Assembly (NCBI GenBank): GCA_016214445.1
Contig: JACROM010000022.1
Location: 1-20,123, forward strand
Length of the DNA: 20,123 nucleotides
Direction: 5' to 3'
DNA from: Microcaldota archaeon
GTDB lineage: Archaea; Micrarchaeota; Micrarchaeia; Norongarragalinales; Norongarragalinaceae
Both the position numbers and the translations under genes were made by a program. The notes under the pieces were generated by a model, which saw nothing but the letters and a program-made list of their open reading frames with translations, was not told where the DNA came from and did no database searches. Positions 6,104-12,944 of the stretch are shown here, in pieces (the stretch's first letter is position 1; each line of letters starts with the position of its first letter).

Positions 6104-7225
6104 TCAAACACCAAAAACGTGGACTACCGCTGTTCCGCCCACTCCGCCGATGTTGTGCGTTAACGCTGAATCGCATTTAACCTGTCGTTTTCCGGCTTCG
6201 CGCCTTAATTGCAGAACCGCTTCGTAAACTTGGGCTACTCCGGTTGCTCCGATTGGGTGGCCGTCCGCTTTGAGGCCGCCGTCCGTGTTAACTGGAAAGT
6301 CTCCTTTGAGCGAGGTAGCGCCTTCCTTTACCATTGCGGTGGCTTCGCCCGGCTTGCAGAGCCCGAGGTCTTCCATTGCAACCAGTTCGTTGATGGTGAA
6401 ACAGTCGTGCACTTCAAAGAGCTGGATGTCCTTGGCTGTTTTTCCAGCCTGCTTGTATGCTTCGGCGCTTGCTTTCTTGGCCGCCGGCAGAGTTGTAAGA
6501 GAAGGCCGTTGAGCTAGGGAAAGCGAGTCCGTTGCAGCGCCCGTTCCCAGCACTTTCACGCTTTTTTCGGTCTTGTTCTTGGAAACTATGACTGCTGCGG
6601 CGCCGTCGCTTAATGGGGAACAGTCAAACAACCGCAGAGGCGAACATATTACTAGTGAGGCCGCGATTTTTTCCATGGTTATTGTTTTGCCGTAGAAGTG
6701 CGCGTTCTCGTTCAGGTTCGCGTTCTCGTGGTTCTTGAACGAAACCCTGTCGAGGTCTTCGGTTGTGGTGCCGTGCTTGCGGAAGTGTTCGGACGCAATC
6801 AACGCGTAGGCTGCCGGAAAGATGAGGCCTTCCTTCTGGTCTAATTCCCGGTCTCCTGCCATCGCCAACGCCTCAATTGCCTCGCTTCCGGGAACGTCGT
6901 TCATCTTCTCCACTCCTACAACCAGCACGTTGTCGTGCTTTTGCAATGCGAGCAGGGCGTTGTAGAGCGCTGAAGCTCCTGCGGCGCAGGCGGTTTCTAT
7001 TCTAAACGCTGGTATGTCGAGGCCGTAAAGCGAAGAAAACAAGGAGTTCATGTGAATTTGCTTTTGGAAAGCGGAGCCGTTGAAGTTGGCTATGTATGCT
7101 GCTCCGATGTCTTTTATTCCGAGCGAAGCGTCTTCCAGCGCCTTGTCTGTTGCTTCCTTCATCAACTCCGGGAGGCTCTCCGCTAGCTTGCCGAATTTGG
7201 TGCGTCCTATGCCGTTAACGTACAT
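6104..7225 (-). CDS. Thiolase, SCP-x/archaeal acetyl-CoA acetyltransferase type
   Basis: A 373-residue enzyme condensing two acyl-CoA, or cleaving 3-oxoacyl-CoA. RIETACAAGASA holds the nucleophile Cys80. VHDCFT, GHPIGATG (His about 323) and HNIGGVGGTAVVHV (His about 357) are the remaining active-site blocks. The last block lacks the C-x-G motif of bacterial thiolases, as usual in the SCP-x group. The length fits the family. ATG 7225 is 10 bases after the methyltransferase stop, and the reductase fusion starts one base after its own stop, so these are co-transcribed. In archaea such thiolases supply acetoacetyl-CoA for the mevalonate pathway in complex with HMG-CoA synthase and a DUF35 protein; no synthase is seen here. 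The reductase partner suggests a 3-hydroxyacyl product instead. Confidence 0.92.
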   Translation of the reverse strand: MYVNGIGRTKFGKLAESLPELMKEATDKALEDASLGIKDIGAAYIANFNGSAFQKQIHMNSLFSSLYGLDIPAFRIETACAAGASALYNALLALQKHDNVLVVGVEKMNDVPGSEAIEALAMAGDRELDQKEGLIFPAAYALIASEHFRKHGTTTEDLDRVSFKNHENANLNENAHFYGKTITMEKIAASLVICSPLRLFDCSPLSDGAAAVIVSKNKTEKSVKVLGTGAATDSLSLAQRPSLTTLPAAKKASAEAYKQAGKTAKDIQLFEVHDCFTINELVAMEDLGLCKPGEATAMVKEGATSLKGDFPVNTDGGLKADGHPIGATGVAQVYEAVLQLRREAGKRQVKCDSALTHNIGGVGGTAVVHVFGV

Positions 7226-7235
7226 TAGAAATCAG

Positions 7236-7901
7236 CTAGGAAAAGGGTGTCGCTTCCACATAAAAATACTTGCTTGTGCGCCTGAAAAAGCCTTTTTCGG
7301 AGAGGAAGCGCAGGAGAGAGAACCAGCCGGGTATTCTCACGAGCAAGCGGGCAGGCAGGAAGAACGGGAAGCGCGGGAAAGGGTTCCAGCCTTGGAGGGT
7401 GTAATCGAAGCCGTCAAGGATTTGCTCCAGTTCTTGCAGGGTTTCCTTTCCGTCGTGATAGAAAGCGTCGTTGGGGGTGGTGAGGTAAAGCTTGCCTCCT
7501 TTTTTGAGGACGCGCTTCACTTCCTTCATTAACTTCTTTTGGGGCTTCAGCCTGTTGCCATGGAAGACGAAGTCCGCGCCCGGAAGGACATTTGCGCACA
7601 CCACCGCGTCAAATGAGGCTTTTGGGTATGGAAGCTTGTACATGCTGGCTTTTTTGGTTTTGGCTTTCGGCGCTATCGCTTTGGCTGCCTTGAGCGCTTT
7701 CGCGTCCAAGTCAATTCCGTAAGTTTGGTTGTCTTCCGGGATTTCCGAAAGAACCATTCCGGCGTTGCAAGCTATGTCCAGTATTTTTTTGTCATGCAGG
7801 CGCTGAAGTCGTCCGGCAAGGTAGAAACGCACGTCGAGCCAGTCGCCCCACCATCCTTTCGGGAAGTGTTTCATCCACTTGTCGTGTATGCGCTCGATCA
7901 C
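7236..7901 (-). CDS. Class I SAM-dependent methyltransferase
   Basis: A 221-residue protein. Motif I is ILDIACNAGMVLSEI, followed by YGIDLD, then FDAVVCANVLPG, then VLKKGGKLYLTTPND, which is the order of a Methyltransf_11/23 fold. The hydrophobic arginine-rich C-terminus (FPFFLPARLLVRIPGWF) may touch the membrane. The start is GTG 7901: a strong GAGGAG lies just upstream, and the GTGA overlaps the stop of the glycosyltransferase by 4 bases. The longer frame upstream is only the shadow of that gene. Translational coupling to a glycosyltransferase suggests that it methylates a sugar or lipid-linked intermediate, but the substrate is unknown. Confidence 0.82.
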   Translation of the reverse strand: MIERIHDKWMKHFPKGWWGDWLDVRFYLAGRLQRLHDKKILDIACNAGMVLSEIPEDNQTYGIDLDAKALKAAKAIAPKAKTKKASMYKLPYPKASFDAVVCANVLPGADFVFHGNRLKPQKKLMKEVKRVLKKGGKLYLTTPNDAFYHDGKETLQELEQILDGFDYTLQGWNPFPRFPFFLPARLLVRIPGWFSLLRFLSEKGFFRRTSKYFYVEATPFS

Positions 7902-8935
7902 AGAATCTCCTCGTATTTTTTCAGAACCCGTTTGGCGATTTTGTCCGCGTCGTGAACCCGCTTGACGTAATCGTATCCTTTTTGAGCGTATTTTTTCCTG
8001 AGTTTTTCGTCTTCCGTCAAGCCGCGCAGCACTTCCTCGAAGTTTCGCTTGTTCGCGTCCGCGTAAGCGTTGAGGTCGGCGTAACCGTGCAAATCCTCGC
8101 GGATGTAGACGCTCACGCATTTTTTCATGCTCATCGCTTCCAACGCCGCCATTCCGTACCATCCGCCTCCGAGGCTGTCCACGTAAACGTCGCATGAGGA
8201 GACTTGTTCGAGGAACTTGTTTCTGGGAAGGCCTTCGAGCGGAACCCATTCAACCAACCCTTCCTTTTGCAGCTTGCGGCAGACGCTTTCGACGAAGTCA
8301 GTTTCCCGGTGGGCTCTGAGGCCTTTGGAGGAGTGAGCTACTTTGATTGCGTTACTGCTGGTTTTTTGTTTCCGGTTGTTGCGTTGGGTTTGGTTTTGTT
8401 CCTTTTGTTTCTGGTTGCCTTGGTTGTTTTTGCCTGCTTCCTTTTGGGTTTGGTTGTTGTTTTGGTTTTGTTTCCCGTTGCCTTCGAGGTACTTCTTGAA
8501 GTCTTCCCTGAAAATCGGGTTGGGCAGCCATTCCGCTTGGGGAGCCCAGTCGAACATGTCCGGGGTGGAAATGTAGCGCGCGTGGCAGAACCTTGAGAGG
8601 AAAGGTATCCCTTTGCCTCGGATGTCGGAGCCGTGGTGGTGATAGACGATTTTCTTTCCAGCTGCCTTCAAAAGCGGAGCGTCTATGTAGCCTGTTACGA
8701 AAGAGCAGGAGTGGTAGTGGTAGATGTCGTAATCAAGATAGTCCTTCAGCTTCGCAAGCCGGTAGAGCGGCTGGATCGGCCTCGGAAAGCGGTCCACGTC
8801 GAGGTTATCGTCGAACCCGTAACCGACAGTGTCCGGCCGGAATACCGTCACTTTGGAGTCAACTCCAAGCCCGCGGAGGCCACGGCTCAAGTTTACCGGC
8901 ACGCCTGCAATGTTGTTGAGATGGAGGACTCGCAT
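7898..8935 (-). CDS. GT4-like (GT-B) glycosyltransferase with an Asn/Gln-rich insert
   Basis: A 345-residue GT-B-type protein. The N-terminal domain starts MRVLHLNNIAGVPVNLSRGL and contains YHYHSCSF and VYHHHGSDIR. The C-terminal domain contains SSKGLRAHRETDF, CDVYVDSLGGGWYGMAALEAMSMKK (the donor-binding glycine and E-A-M region) and a closing helix. Between them, residues 152-194 are a low-complexity linker with 22 Asn/Gln among 43 residues and many Lys. The linker sits at the natural interdomain junction, so the enzyme may still fold. It is the first gene of the minus-strand operon, with a TATA-like box 22-30 bases before the ATG. It likely transfers a sugar from a nucleotide sugar to a surface-glycan intermediate. 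Confidence 0.82.
   Translation of the reverse strand: MRVLHLNNIAGVPVNLSRGLRGLGVDSKVTVFRPDTVGYGFDDNLDVDRFPRPIQPLYRLAKLKDYLDYDIYHYHSCSFVTGYIDAPLLKAAGKKIVYHHHGSDIRGKGIPFLSRFCHARYISTPDMFDWAPQAEWLPNPIFREDFKKYLEGNGKQNQNNNQTQKEAGKNNQGNQKQKEQNQTQRNNRKQKTSSNAIKVAHSSKGLRAHRETDFVESVCRKLQKEGLVEWVPLEGLPRNKFLEQVSSCDVYVDSLGGGWYGMAALEAMSMKKCVSVYIREDLHGYADLNAYADANKRNFEEVLRGLTEDEKLRKKYAQKGYDYVKRVHDADKIAKRVLKKYEEIL
8354..8482 (-). repeat. Low-complexity Asn/Gln-coding tract inside the glycosyltransferase
   Basis: On the plus strand this is a G/T-rich stretch of degenerate repeats of GGTTTTGTTT, GGTTGTT and similar short words. On the coding strand it gives runs such as NGKQNQNNNQTQKE and KQKEQNQTQRNNRKQK. Its strand-biased composition stands out from the flanking gene and looks like a slippage expansion. 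Confidence 0.85.
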
Positions 8936-8956
8936 GTTTCTACTATGAAATGCGAG

Positions 8957-8965
8957 TTTTTATAG
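8957..8965. promoter_or_regulatory. Shared TATA region between divergent genes
   Basis: The minus strand reads CTATAAAAA, 22-30 bases before ATG 8935. The plus strand reads TTTTTATAG, 30-38 bases before ATG 8995. One AT element could serve both short-leader transcripts. Confidence 0.45.
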
Positions 8966-8994
8966 CATCCGTGGCATAACGGTTACGTTGCCTT

Positions 8995-9378
8995 ATGCCG
9001 TTGAAGAAGTTCCTTAAGATGTTGGACGACCACAGGATTGGAAAGCCCGTTCGGCTTTTGGTTTCCGAACTCAAGACGGGAAACAAGATTTTTTTCGAGA
9101 ACGGTTACGCGAACAGGGTTTGCGCGCACCCGGATTATCTCCAGTTCGAAAAATACTTCAGGGTCCGCATAAGGGACGGTTTTCCCGAGAGAAGGAAGAA
9201 CGACCTAATAAAAAGAGCTGGCGAGTTGGGTGAGCAGCTTTCAAGTAAAAGCATCGGCCTGACTTTGATGAAACATCCTGAAGACAACGAGCATGTTATC
9301 CTGTGTGTAGGCAGCGCAAGCTACGAGGCAACAAAACGGATAGATGCTATCCTAACGAAGTGGCTTGAAGAATATTAG
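8995..9378 (+). CDS. Conserved-looking hypothetical protein
   Basis: I do not recognise this 127-residue protein. It starts MPLKKFLKMLDDHRIGKPVR, is basic and soluble, alternates short strands (VRLLVSELKTGNKIFFENG, HVILCVGSA) with helices (RRKNDLIKRAGELGEQL, ATKRIDAILTKWLEEY), and has no membrane segment or metal motif. The start at 8995 is 30-38 bases after a TATA-like element, suggesting a leaderless message. A T10 run about 50 bases after the stop would end the transcript. It is divergent from the glycosyltransferase operon, and context gives no role. Confidence 0.6.
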   Translation: MPLKKFLKMLDDHRIGKPVRLLVSELKTGNKIFFENGYANRVCAHPDYLQFEKYFRVRIRDGFPERRKNDLIKRAGELGEQLSSKSIGLTLMKHPEDNEHVILCVGSASYEATKRIDAILTKWLEEY

Positions 9379-9410
9379 CGCTGGACAAAAATAAAATAAG
9401 GCGTGAAAAA

Positions 9411-9476
9411 TTAAACGCACTCTTCGTCTTTTTTTTTTATTTGTAGCTCTATTTCAGGAAGGGGTAGGTCGACCAG
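9411..9476 (-). pseudogene. Displaced 3' end related to the hexapeptide acyltransferase
   Basis: On the minus strand an open stretch of 21 codons between two stops ends in KKDEECV and TAA. The intact acyltransferase ends VKEEECV and TAA at 9545. Eleven of the last twelve bases match (TTAaACGCACTC against TTAgACGCACTC, plus strand), and further matches are mostly at conservative positions. The fragment lies 134 bases beyond the real stop. It is short, so the call is tentative; the shared rare Glu-Glu-Cys-Val end is the main support. Confidence 0.4.
9429..9438 (+). terminator. T10 run, likely archaeal terminator of the 8995-9378 gene
   Basis: Ten consecutive T on the plus strand about 50 bases after the stop is typical of archaeal intrinsic termination. 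It coincides with the Lys codons of the displaced acyltransferase fragment on the other strand. Confidence 0.5.
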
Positions 9477-9481
9477 TTAGG

Positions 9482-9519
9482 CAAACGCAACTTAACGACG
9501 CAACCGTTAAGTTCGTTTG
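9482..9519. repeat. 15-bp stem-loop with one bulge, between convergent genes
   Basis: CAAACG, a bulged C, then AACTTAACG (9482-9497) pairs with CGTTAAGTT CGTTTG (9505-9519) around the loop ACGCAAC. The loop heptamer also occurs in the left arm (9485-9491). It begins 25 bases after the acyltransferase stop on the minus strand. It may shape the 3' end of that message, or be the remains of a small mobile element; no T-run follows it on the minus strand. Confidence 0.75.
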
Positions 9520-9544
9520 GAGGGAAACATCCCCCTAGGTGGTC

Positions 9545-10246
9545 TTAGACGCACTCCTCCTCCTTGACTGTGCCGATTGGCTTGGCCGGAACCCCCACAG
9601 CAACTGTTCTCGGAGGGATGTTCCTTGTGACTACCGCTCCCGCGCCTATGACGCAGTTCTCGCCGATTTCGATTCCCGGCAAAACGCACGAGTTGCTTCC
9701 AAGCTTGGTCCCTTTCCTCACTGTCGGGCCTTTCAGCGTTGTGGTTTTGCCGTTCTTCACGTCAATTGGGCGGAGCATCTTGTTGTCGTTGGTTGTGACG
9801 ACGTGCGCGCCGAAGAAGACGTCGTCCTCTATAATCATTTTGGCGGTCACGTGAGAGCCGGTCTCTATTGAAACGCGGGTTCCGACAATTGTGTCGTTTT
9901 CCACCTGCACCATTGTGCCTATTGAAGTGTTCTCGCCGAAAGAACAGCGCTCGCGTATCACGGCGTTCGTCCCGGTTTTCACGCCGTCCGCGAAAGTGAC
10001 GCCGCAGTAAACCGTGCTCCTGGCGCGGATGATGCATCCCTTGCCTATCCTGGTTTCCGGGTTCTTGTACTCCGGATCCTTGGCGAAGTACCCGCCGAGC
10101 GGGTGGCCAACAATGGCGTGCGGGCCGACAATCGAGTTGTCGCCCAAAACAGTGTTGTCGTAGACAACAGCATACTCGTGCACTTGCACGTTTTCTCCTA
10201 TGGAGACGTTTTTGCCGATTACGGCAGTTTCATGTATGTTTGCCAT
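9545..10246 (-). CDS. Hexapeptide-repeat (left-handed beta-helix) acyltransferase, WbpD/WlbB-like
   Basis: A 233-residue protein made almost entirely of imperfect hexapeptide turns ([LIV]-G-x4): IHETAVIGKNVSIGENVQVHEYAVV, IGKGCIIRARSTVYCGV, SIGTMVQVENDTIVG, IGENCVIGAGAVVTRNI. It ends with the usual PPRTVAVGVPAKPIG. Such trimeric enzymes move an acetyl group from acetyl-CoA to an amino sugar, and this layout resembles the UDP-amino-sugar N-acetyltransferases of surface-glycan loci. The exact sugar cannot be read from sequence. The start ATG 10246 lies 26 bases from a palindromic TTTAAA shared with the divergent flippase gene, so the message is probably leaderless. A possible duplicate of its 3' end lies at 9411-9476. 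Confidence 0.85.
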   Translation of the reverse strand: MANIHETAVIGKNVSIGENVQVHEYAVVYDNTVLGDNSIVGPHAIVGHPLGGYFAKDPEYKNPETRIGKGCIIRARSTVYCGVTFADGVKTGTNAVIRERCSFGENTSIGTMVQVENDTIVGTRVSIETGSHVTAKMIIEDDVFFGAHVVTTNDNKMLRPIDVKNGKTTTLKGPTVRKGTKLGSNSCVLPGIEIGENCVIGAGAVVTRNIPPRTVAVGVPAKPIGTVKEEECV

Positions 10247-10271
10247 GGCGCTACTTCAGCCGGATGAACTA

Positions 10272-10277
10272 TTTAAA
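10272..10277. promoter_or_regulatory. Palindromic TATA element shared by two divergent leaderless genes
   Basis: TTTAAA at the middle of a 54-base gap stands 23 bases before ATG 10301 and 25 bases before ATG 10246. With archaeal TATA-to-start-site spacing both transcripts would begin at or next to their start codons. No other AT-rich element of similar quality is present in the gap, apart from CTATAAG at 10288-10294, which is too close to 10301 to act for that gene. Confidence 0.5.
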
Positions 10278-10300
10278 CTTTTACCAGCTATAAGTTTTGA

Positions 10301-11278
10301 ATGGCTAAGTTCAGGCTGCTCCTTCCTTTGCTGGTCGGGGTCGCAATTATTTTGGGTCTGGCTGGAAAAGTGGGCGCCTCCAGCATACTGGCTGCTCTGG
10401 CAGGAGTGGACTTCACTTTCATTGCCTTGTTCGAGCTATGCCTTTTGAGCGCCATAATGGTGAAGTTGTCGCGTTGGCATCTTTTGGCCAACCACATCGC
10501 TCAACTCAAGGCGAAACCAGCAGCTTTCACTTACCTGCTGGGCCAGATAGTGAACGAGGCGTTGCCCATTGGTTCCGGTGAGTTGACTCGGGTTTACTTG
10601 GCGAAACCTTACGGCGAAAAACATTACGGCGAGTGGTTTGCTGCTGTAGCTTTCGAGCGCGCATGCGATGTCTTGTTTCTGGTTTTCGGCGCTTTGATTT
10701 CGCTGTTCCTGCTCTTTCCTGAGTACGCGAAAGCTACTGCTGTTATTTTCGTTTTCGTTGTCATCGGAAGCATCGGTGTTTTGGCGGTTTTCCTCAAGCC
10801 GCGCTTGGTGGGCGTTTTCGTCGGCTGGCTTTCGTTTTTGAAACGCTTCAGCAGAAAGTGGTTTGAGCGATTGGAGCGTTTCGGAAAATCTTTCGCAGTG
10901 GCAACTGCCTACTACAAGAACCCTTCCTCTTTTTTTTCCGCTTTCGCCTTCACTGCCTTGGGTTGGCTGCTCGAAGTGATGGGACAATACGTCCTGTTGA
11001 ACGGCTTCGGAGTCCACCTCGCTTTTTGGCAGGTTTTCGCCTTGGCAACAGTGTCATGGATTATAGGCACCTTCTCTTTCTTGCCAGGCGGCTTGGGCGC
11101 GAGAGAAGCGTCGTTCGCCTACCTTTCCACTTTGCTCGGAGCGGAGTTCGCGGTTGTTTTCGCCATGACGCTCTCGTATAGGGCGATGGTTTACCTGACG
11201 TTCATCGTTACGGGTTCCTTGGCGGCGGGAGTGGAGAAGAAGGACTTTTTCAGGACGGTTTTGAGGCAGTGGAAATAA
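10301..11278 (+). CDS. Flippase-like integral membrane protein (LPG synthase TM / AglD family)
   Basis: A 325-residue protein with about eight hydrophobic segments, including LLLPLLVGVAIILGLAG, FTFIALFELCLLSAIM, VLFLVFGALISLFLLF and AVIFVFVVIGSIGVLAVFL. Family marks are LGQIVNEALPIGSGELTRVYL near residue 80-100 and FLPGGLGAREASFAYLSTLLG, which matches the PLPGGLG-x-x-E motif of the lysylphosphatidylglycerol-synthase TM / UPF0104 family. Archaeal members such as AglD act in dolichol-linked glycan assembly or transport in the cytoplasmic membrane. It diverges from the acyltransferase across a shared promoter and converges on the GT2 gene, consistent with a glycan region. Confidence 0.85.
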   Translation: MAKFRLLLPLLVGVAIILGLAGKVGASSILAALAGVDFTFIALFELCLLSAIMVKLSRWHLLANHIAQLKAKPAAFTYLLGQIVNEALPIGSGELTRVYLAKPYGEKHYGEWFAAVAFERACDVLFLVFGALISLFLLFPEYAKATAVIFVFVVIGSIGVLAVFLKPRLVGVFVGWLSFLKRFSRKWFERLERFGKSFAVATAYYKNPSSFFSAFAFTALGWLLEVMGQYVLLNGFGVHLAFWQVFALATVSWIIGTFSFLPGGLGAREASFAYLSTLLGAEFAVVFAMTLSYRAMVYLTFIVTGSLAAGVEKKDFFRTVLRQWK

Positions 11279-11332
11279 GCCCCGGGACAAACTCGGTTTT
11301 TCCCTGGCGCTTATTCCGCCTCGCCCTTTTCC

Positions 11333-12241
11333 CTACTTCCTCTTCTTCAGCAGGTTTTCTAGCCTGTTGTTGAGCCTCAGGTTCATGTCCGCCAGGAGGC
11401 CGACCGAGAGAAGAAGCGAGCCGACAAGGAACGATGCTGTTGCGAGGACAGTTGAGGGGACATGTCGGACTTCGCCGAAAGTTAGCTTTTCGTGGATAAC
11501 TAGCGAAGCGGGCCACAGGGTGAAAAGGAAGAAGAACAGGCTCGCCATGCCGAAGAAGTACAACGGTTTGGTGTCGCGCACCATCAGTATGAGCGTTTTG
11601 CCGATTCGGAGCCCGTCGCGGAACGGGTGGAGCTTGCTTTCCCCTTTGCGCACGCTGTAGCGAGTCGGGATTTCGAGAATCCGGAGGTTGTTGCGTAAGG
11701 CTTCTATTGTGATTTCGGTTTCGATTTCGAACTCTTTCGTGACGAGGTTGAGGTCCTCCAAGGTTTGCTTTTTCATTATCCTATAGCCGGAGAGCATGTC
11801 CGTTATGTTTTTCCTGTAAAAGAACCGGATGAGCCAGTTGAAGATGAAGTTTCCGAGCACGTTGAATTTCGGGATGGAGCTTTTTTGCCTCTGCTCCAGG
11901 CGCGTGCCGACTACCATGTCAGCTTCGTCGCGCAGAACAGGTCGGACGAGCTGCGGCAATACTGAAGTGTCGTAGGTGCCGTCGCCGTCAACCATGGCTA
12001 TGACGTCGTACTTCAGGTGAGGCAGGGCTTCCATTATGGCTGCTCCTTTGCCCTTGCTTTTCTGCGCTATCACTTTGGCGCCAGCCCGCCTTGCTTCCCT
12101 TTGGGTGCCGTCGCGCGAGTTGCCGTCTATCACCACCACTTCGACTGGCAGCCCGAGTATTTTTTCCGGAAGCGCACGGACTACGCCATAGATGGCGTCC
12201 TCCTCGTTGAGCGTTGGGACGAGTATGGAGATTCCTTTCAT
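11333..12241 (-). CDS. GT2 glycosyltransferase with C-terminal membrane anchor (dolichol-phosphate sugar synthase-like)
   Basis: A 302-residue protein. The N-terminal GT-A domain starts ISILVPTLNEEDAIYGVV, with VVVIDGNSRDGT and the D-x-D in AMVDGDGTYD (Asp85/Asp87). TDMLSGYRIMKK and EFEIETEITIEAL are hallmarks of the DPM1/AglJ-like branch. Two membrane helices follow, about residues 228-248 (PLYFFGMASLFFFLFTLW) and 263-285 (TVLATASFLVGSLLLSVGLL). It probably loads a sugar on a polyprenyl phosphate at the cytoplasmic face. A minus-strand TATA-like element (12262-12273, GGTTTAAAAAGA) sits 21-32 bases upstream. The 54-base gap to the convergent flippase gene holds only a short T-run. Confidence 0.9.
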   Translation of the reverse strand: MKGISILVPTLNEEDAIYGVVRALPEKILGLPVEVVVIDGNSRDGTQREARRAGAKVIAQKSKGKGAAIMEALPHLKYDVIAMVDGDGTYDTSVLPQLVRPVLRDEADMVVGTRLEQRQKSSIPKFNVLGNFIFNWLIRFFYRKNITDMLSGYRIMKKQTLEDLNLVTKEFEIETEITIEALRNNLRILEIPTRYSVRKGESKLHPFRDGLRIGKTLILMVRDTKPLYFFGMASLFFFLFTLWPASLVIHEKLTFGEVRHVPSTVLATASFLVGSLLLSVGLLADMNLRLNNRLENLLKKRK

Positions 12242-12285
12242 GGATTTAGAAGGGCAAACAATCTTTTTAAACCCTATAATCGCGC

Positions 12286-12567
12286 TTATTTTTTGTAGAT
12301 GTTGTCGTGGTGGTCGAAATCAAGGAAAAGGATGAATTTTCTGCTTTTTTCGTACTTGAAAGTCAGTACAAAACTTCCGTTAATGTGGACTCTTTTTTTG
12401 TCTTTTAGGTCGTGCCGAAGGTTTTTGTAGTGTTCGATTGTCGCTTCATCGGAGGTTATTATCTGGTTTATTTTCTTGTAGATTATTTCGGTTCTTTTCG
12501 GGTCTTTTTTCTGCAATTTCTGTATTATGTCTTTTAACTTATCTGTAAAGTCGTAGGCTAGGGGCAT
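12286..12567 (-). CDS. RelE-like toxin
   Basis: A 93-residue protein of the RelE/YoeB fold: FTDKLKDIIQKLQKKDPKR, KKINQII, HYKNLRHDLKDKKRVHIN, SFVLTFKYEK, FILFLDFDHHDNIYKK. The ending F-x-D-H-H-D-x-I-Y and the K-N-L-R-x-D-L-K segment are typical of archaeal RelE toxins, which cut mRNA on the ribosome. It starts 4 bases after the stop of the DUF2683 antitoxin, the usual order for these pairs. The module is AT-richer than its neighbours, consistent with transfer. Confidence 0.88.
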   Translation of the reverse strand: MPLAYDFTDKLKDIIQKLQKKDPKRTEIIYKKINQIITSDEATIEHYKNLRHDLKDKKRVHINGSFVLTFKYEKSRKFILFLDFDHHDNIYKK

Positions 12568-12571
12568 CGAA

Positions 12572-12832
12572 TCACTTTCCGAAGAGCTGGTTGAGTTCTT
12601 TGTCGGTCATTTTCCGGTAGCCGTACTTTTCGAAATGCTGCTCTTCAATTCTCAGCAGTTTTTTTACATAATCTTCGCTTACTTCCGGTTCTATGAACTC
12701 GCTTCCAAATATTTCGGTAAATTTGTCTAAGGCCTGCGCCTTGTCTTTTAATCCGTAGGTTTCTTTTACTACTCCGAGCACTCGGCTGGTGTATTTGCTT
12801 ATTTTTAGGTTAACTGCGACGGTTCCACTCAT
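12572..12832 (-). CDS. DUF2683 antitoxin
   Basis: An 86-residue protein: VNLKISKYTSRVLGVVKETYGLKDKAQALDKF forms a ribbon-helix-helix-like DNA-binding part, and EDYVKKLLRIEEQHFEKYGYRKMTDKELNQLF is the conserved tail likely to wrap the toxin. It begins at ATG 12832 with AGGTGA as ribosome site (12838-12843 on the minus strand). A perfect inverted repeat at 12853-12867 next to the TATA box is a good candidate for its own operator. It forms an operon with the RelE gene. Confidence 0.85.
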   Translation of the reverse strand: MSGTVAVNLKISKYTSRVLGVVKETYGLKDKAQALDKFTEIFGSEFIEPEVSEDYVKKLLRIEEQHFEKYGYRKMTDKELNQLFGK

Positions 12833-12852
12833 GTTATTTCACCTAACTTTGA

Positions 12853-12867
12853 ATTAGTTTAACTAAT
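12853..12867. promoter_or_regulatory. Inverted-repeat operator candidate of the RelE/DUF2683 operon
   Basis: ATTAGTT-T-AACTAAT is a perfect 7-bp inverted repeat around one base. It lies between the start codon (12832) and the minus-strand TATA-like GCTTTTATATT (12865-12875) and overlaps the latter by three bases. Binding there by the antitoxin or the complex would block transcription. Confidence 0.55.
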
Positions 12868-12944
12868 ATAAAAGCTTTTTTCTTCCGGCCAATCATTTTA
12901 AAAACCACAGGTGCGAAAGCATAGCAGGACAGGGGGATTTTTCA

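Noticed and set aside
7902..8249. N-terminal extension of the methyltransferase frame upstream of 7901
   Set aside because: It overlaps the glycosyltransferase coding sequence in another frame, is Arg-rich shadow sequence, and GTG 7901 has a strong ribosome site and a GTGA overlap.
8204..8596. Plus-strand frames encoding hydrophobic Phe/Leu/Val-rich peptides
   Set aside because: They are the antisense reading of the Asn/Gln-rich tract, not a membrane protein.
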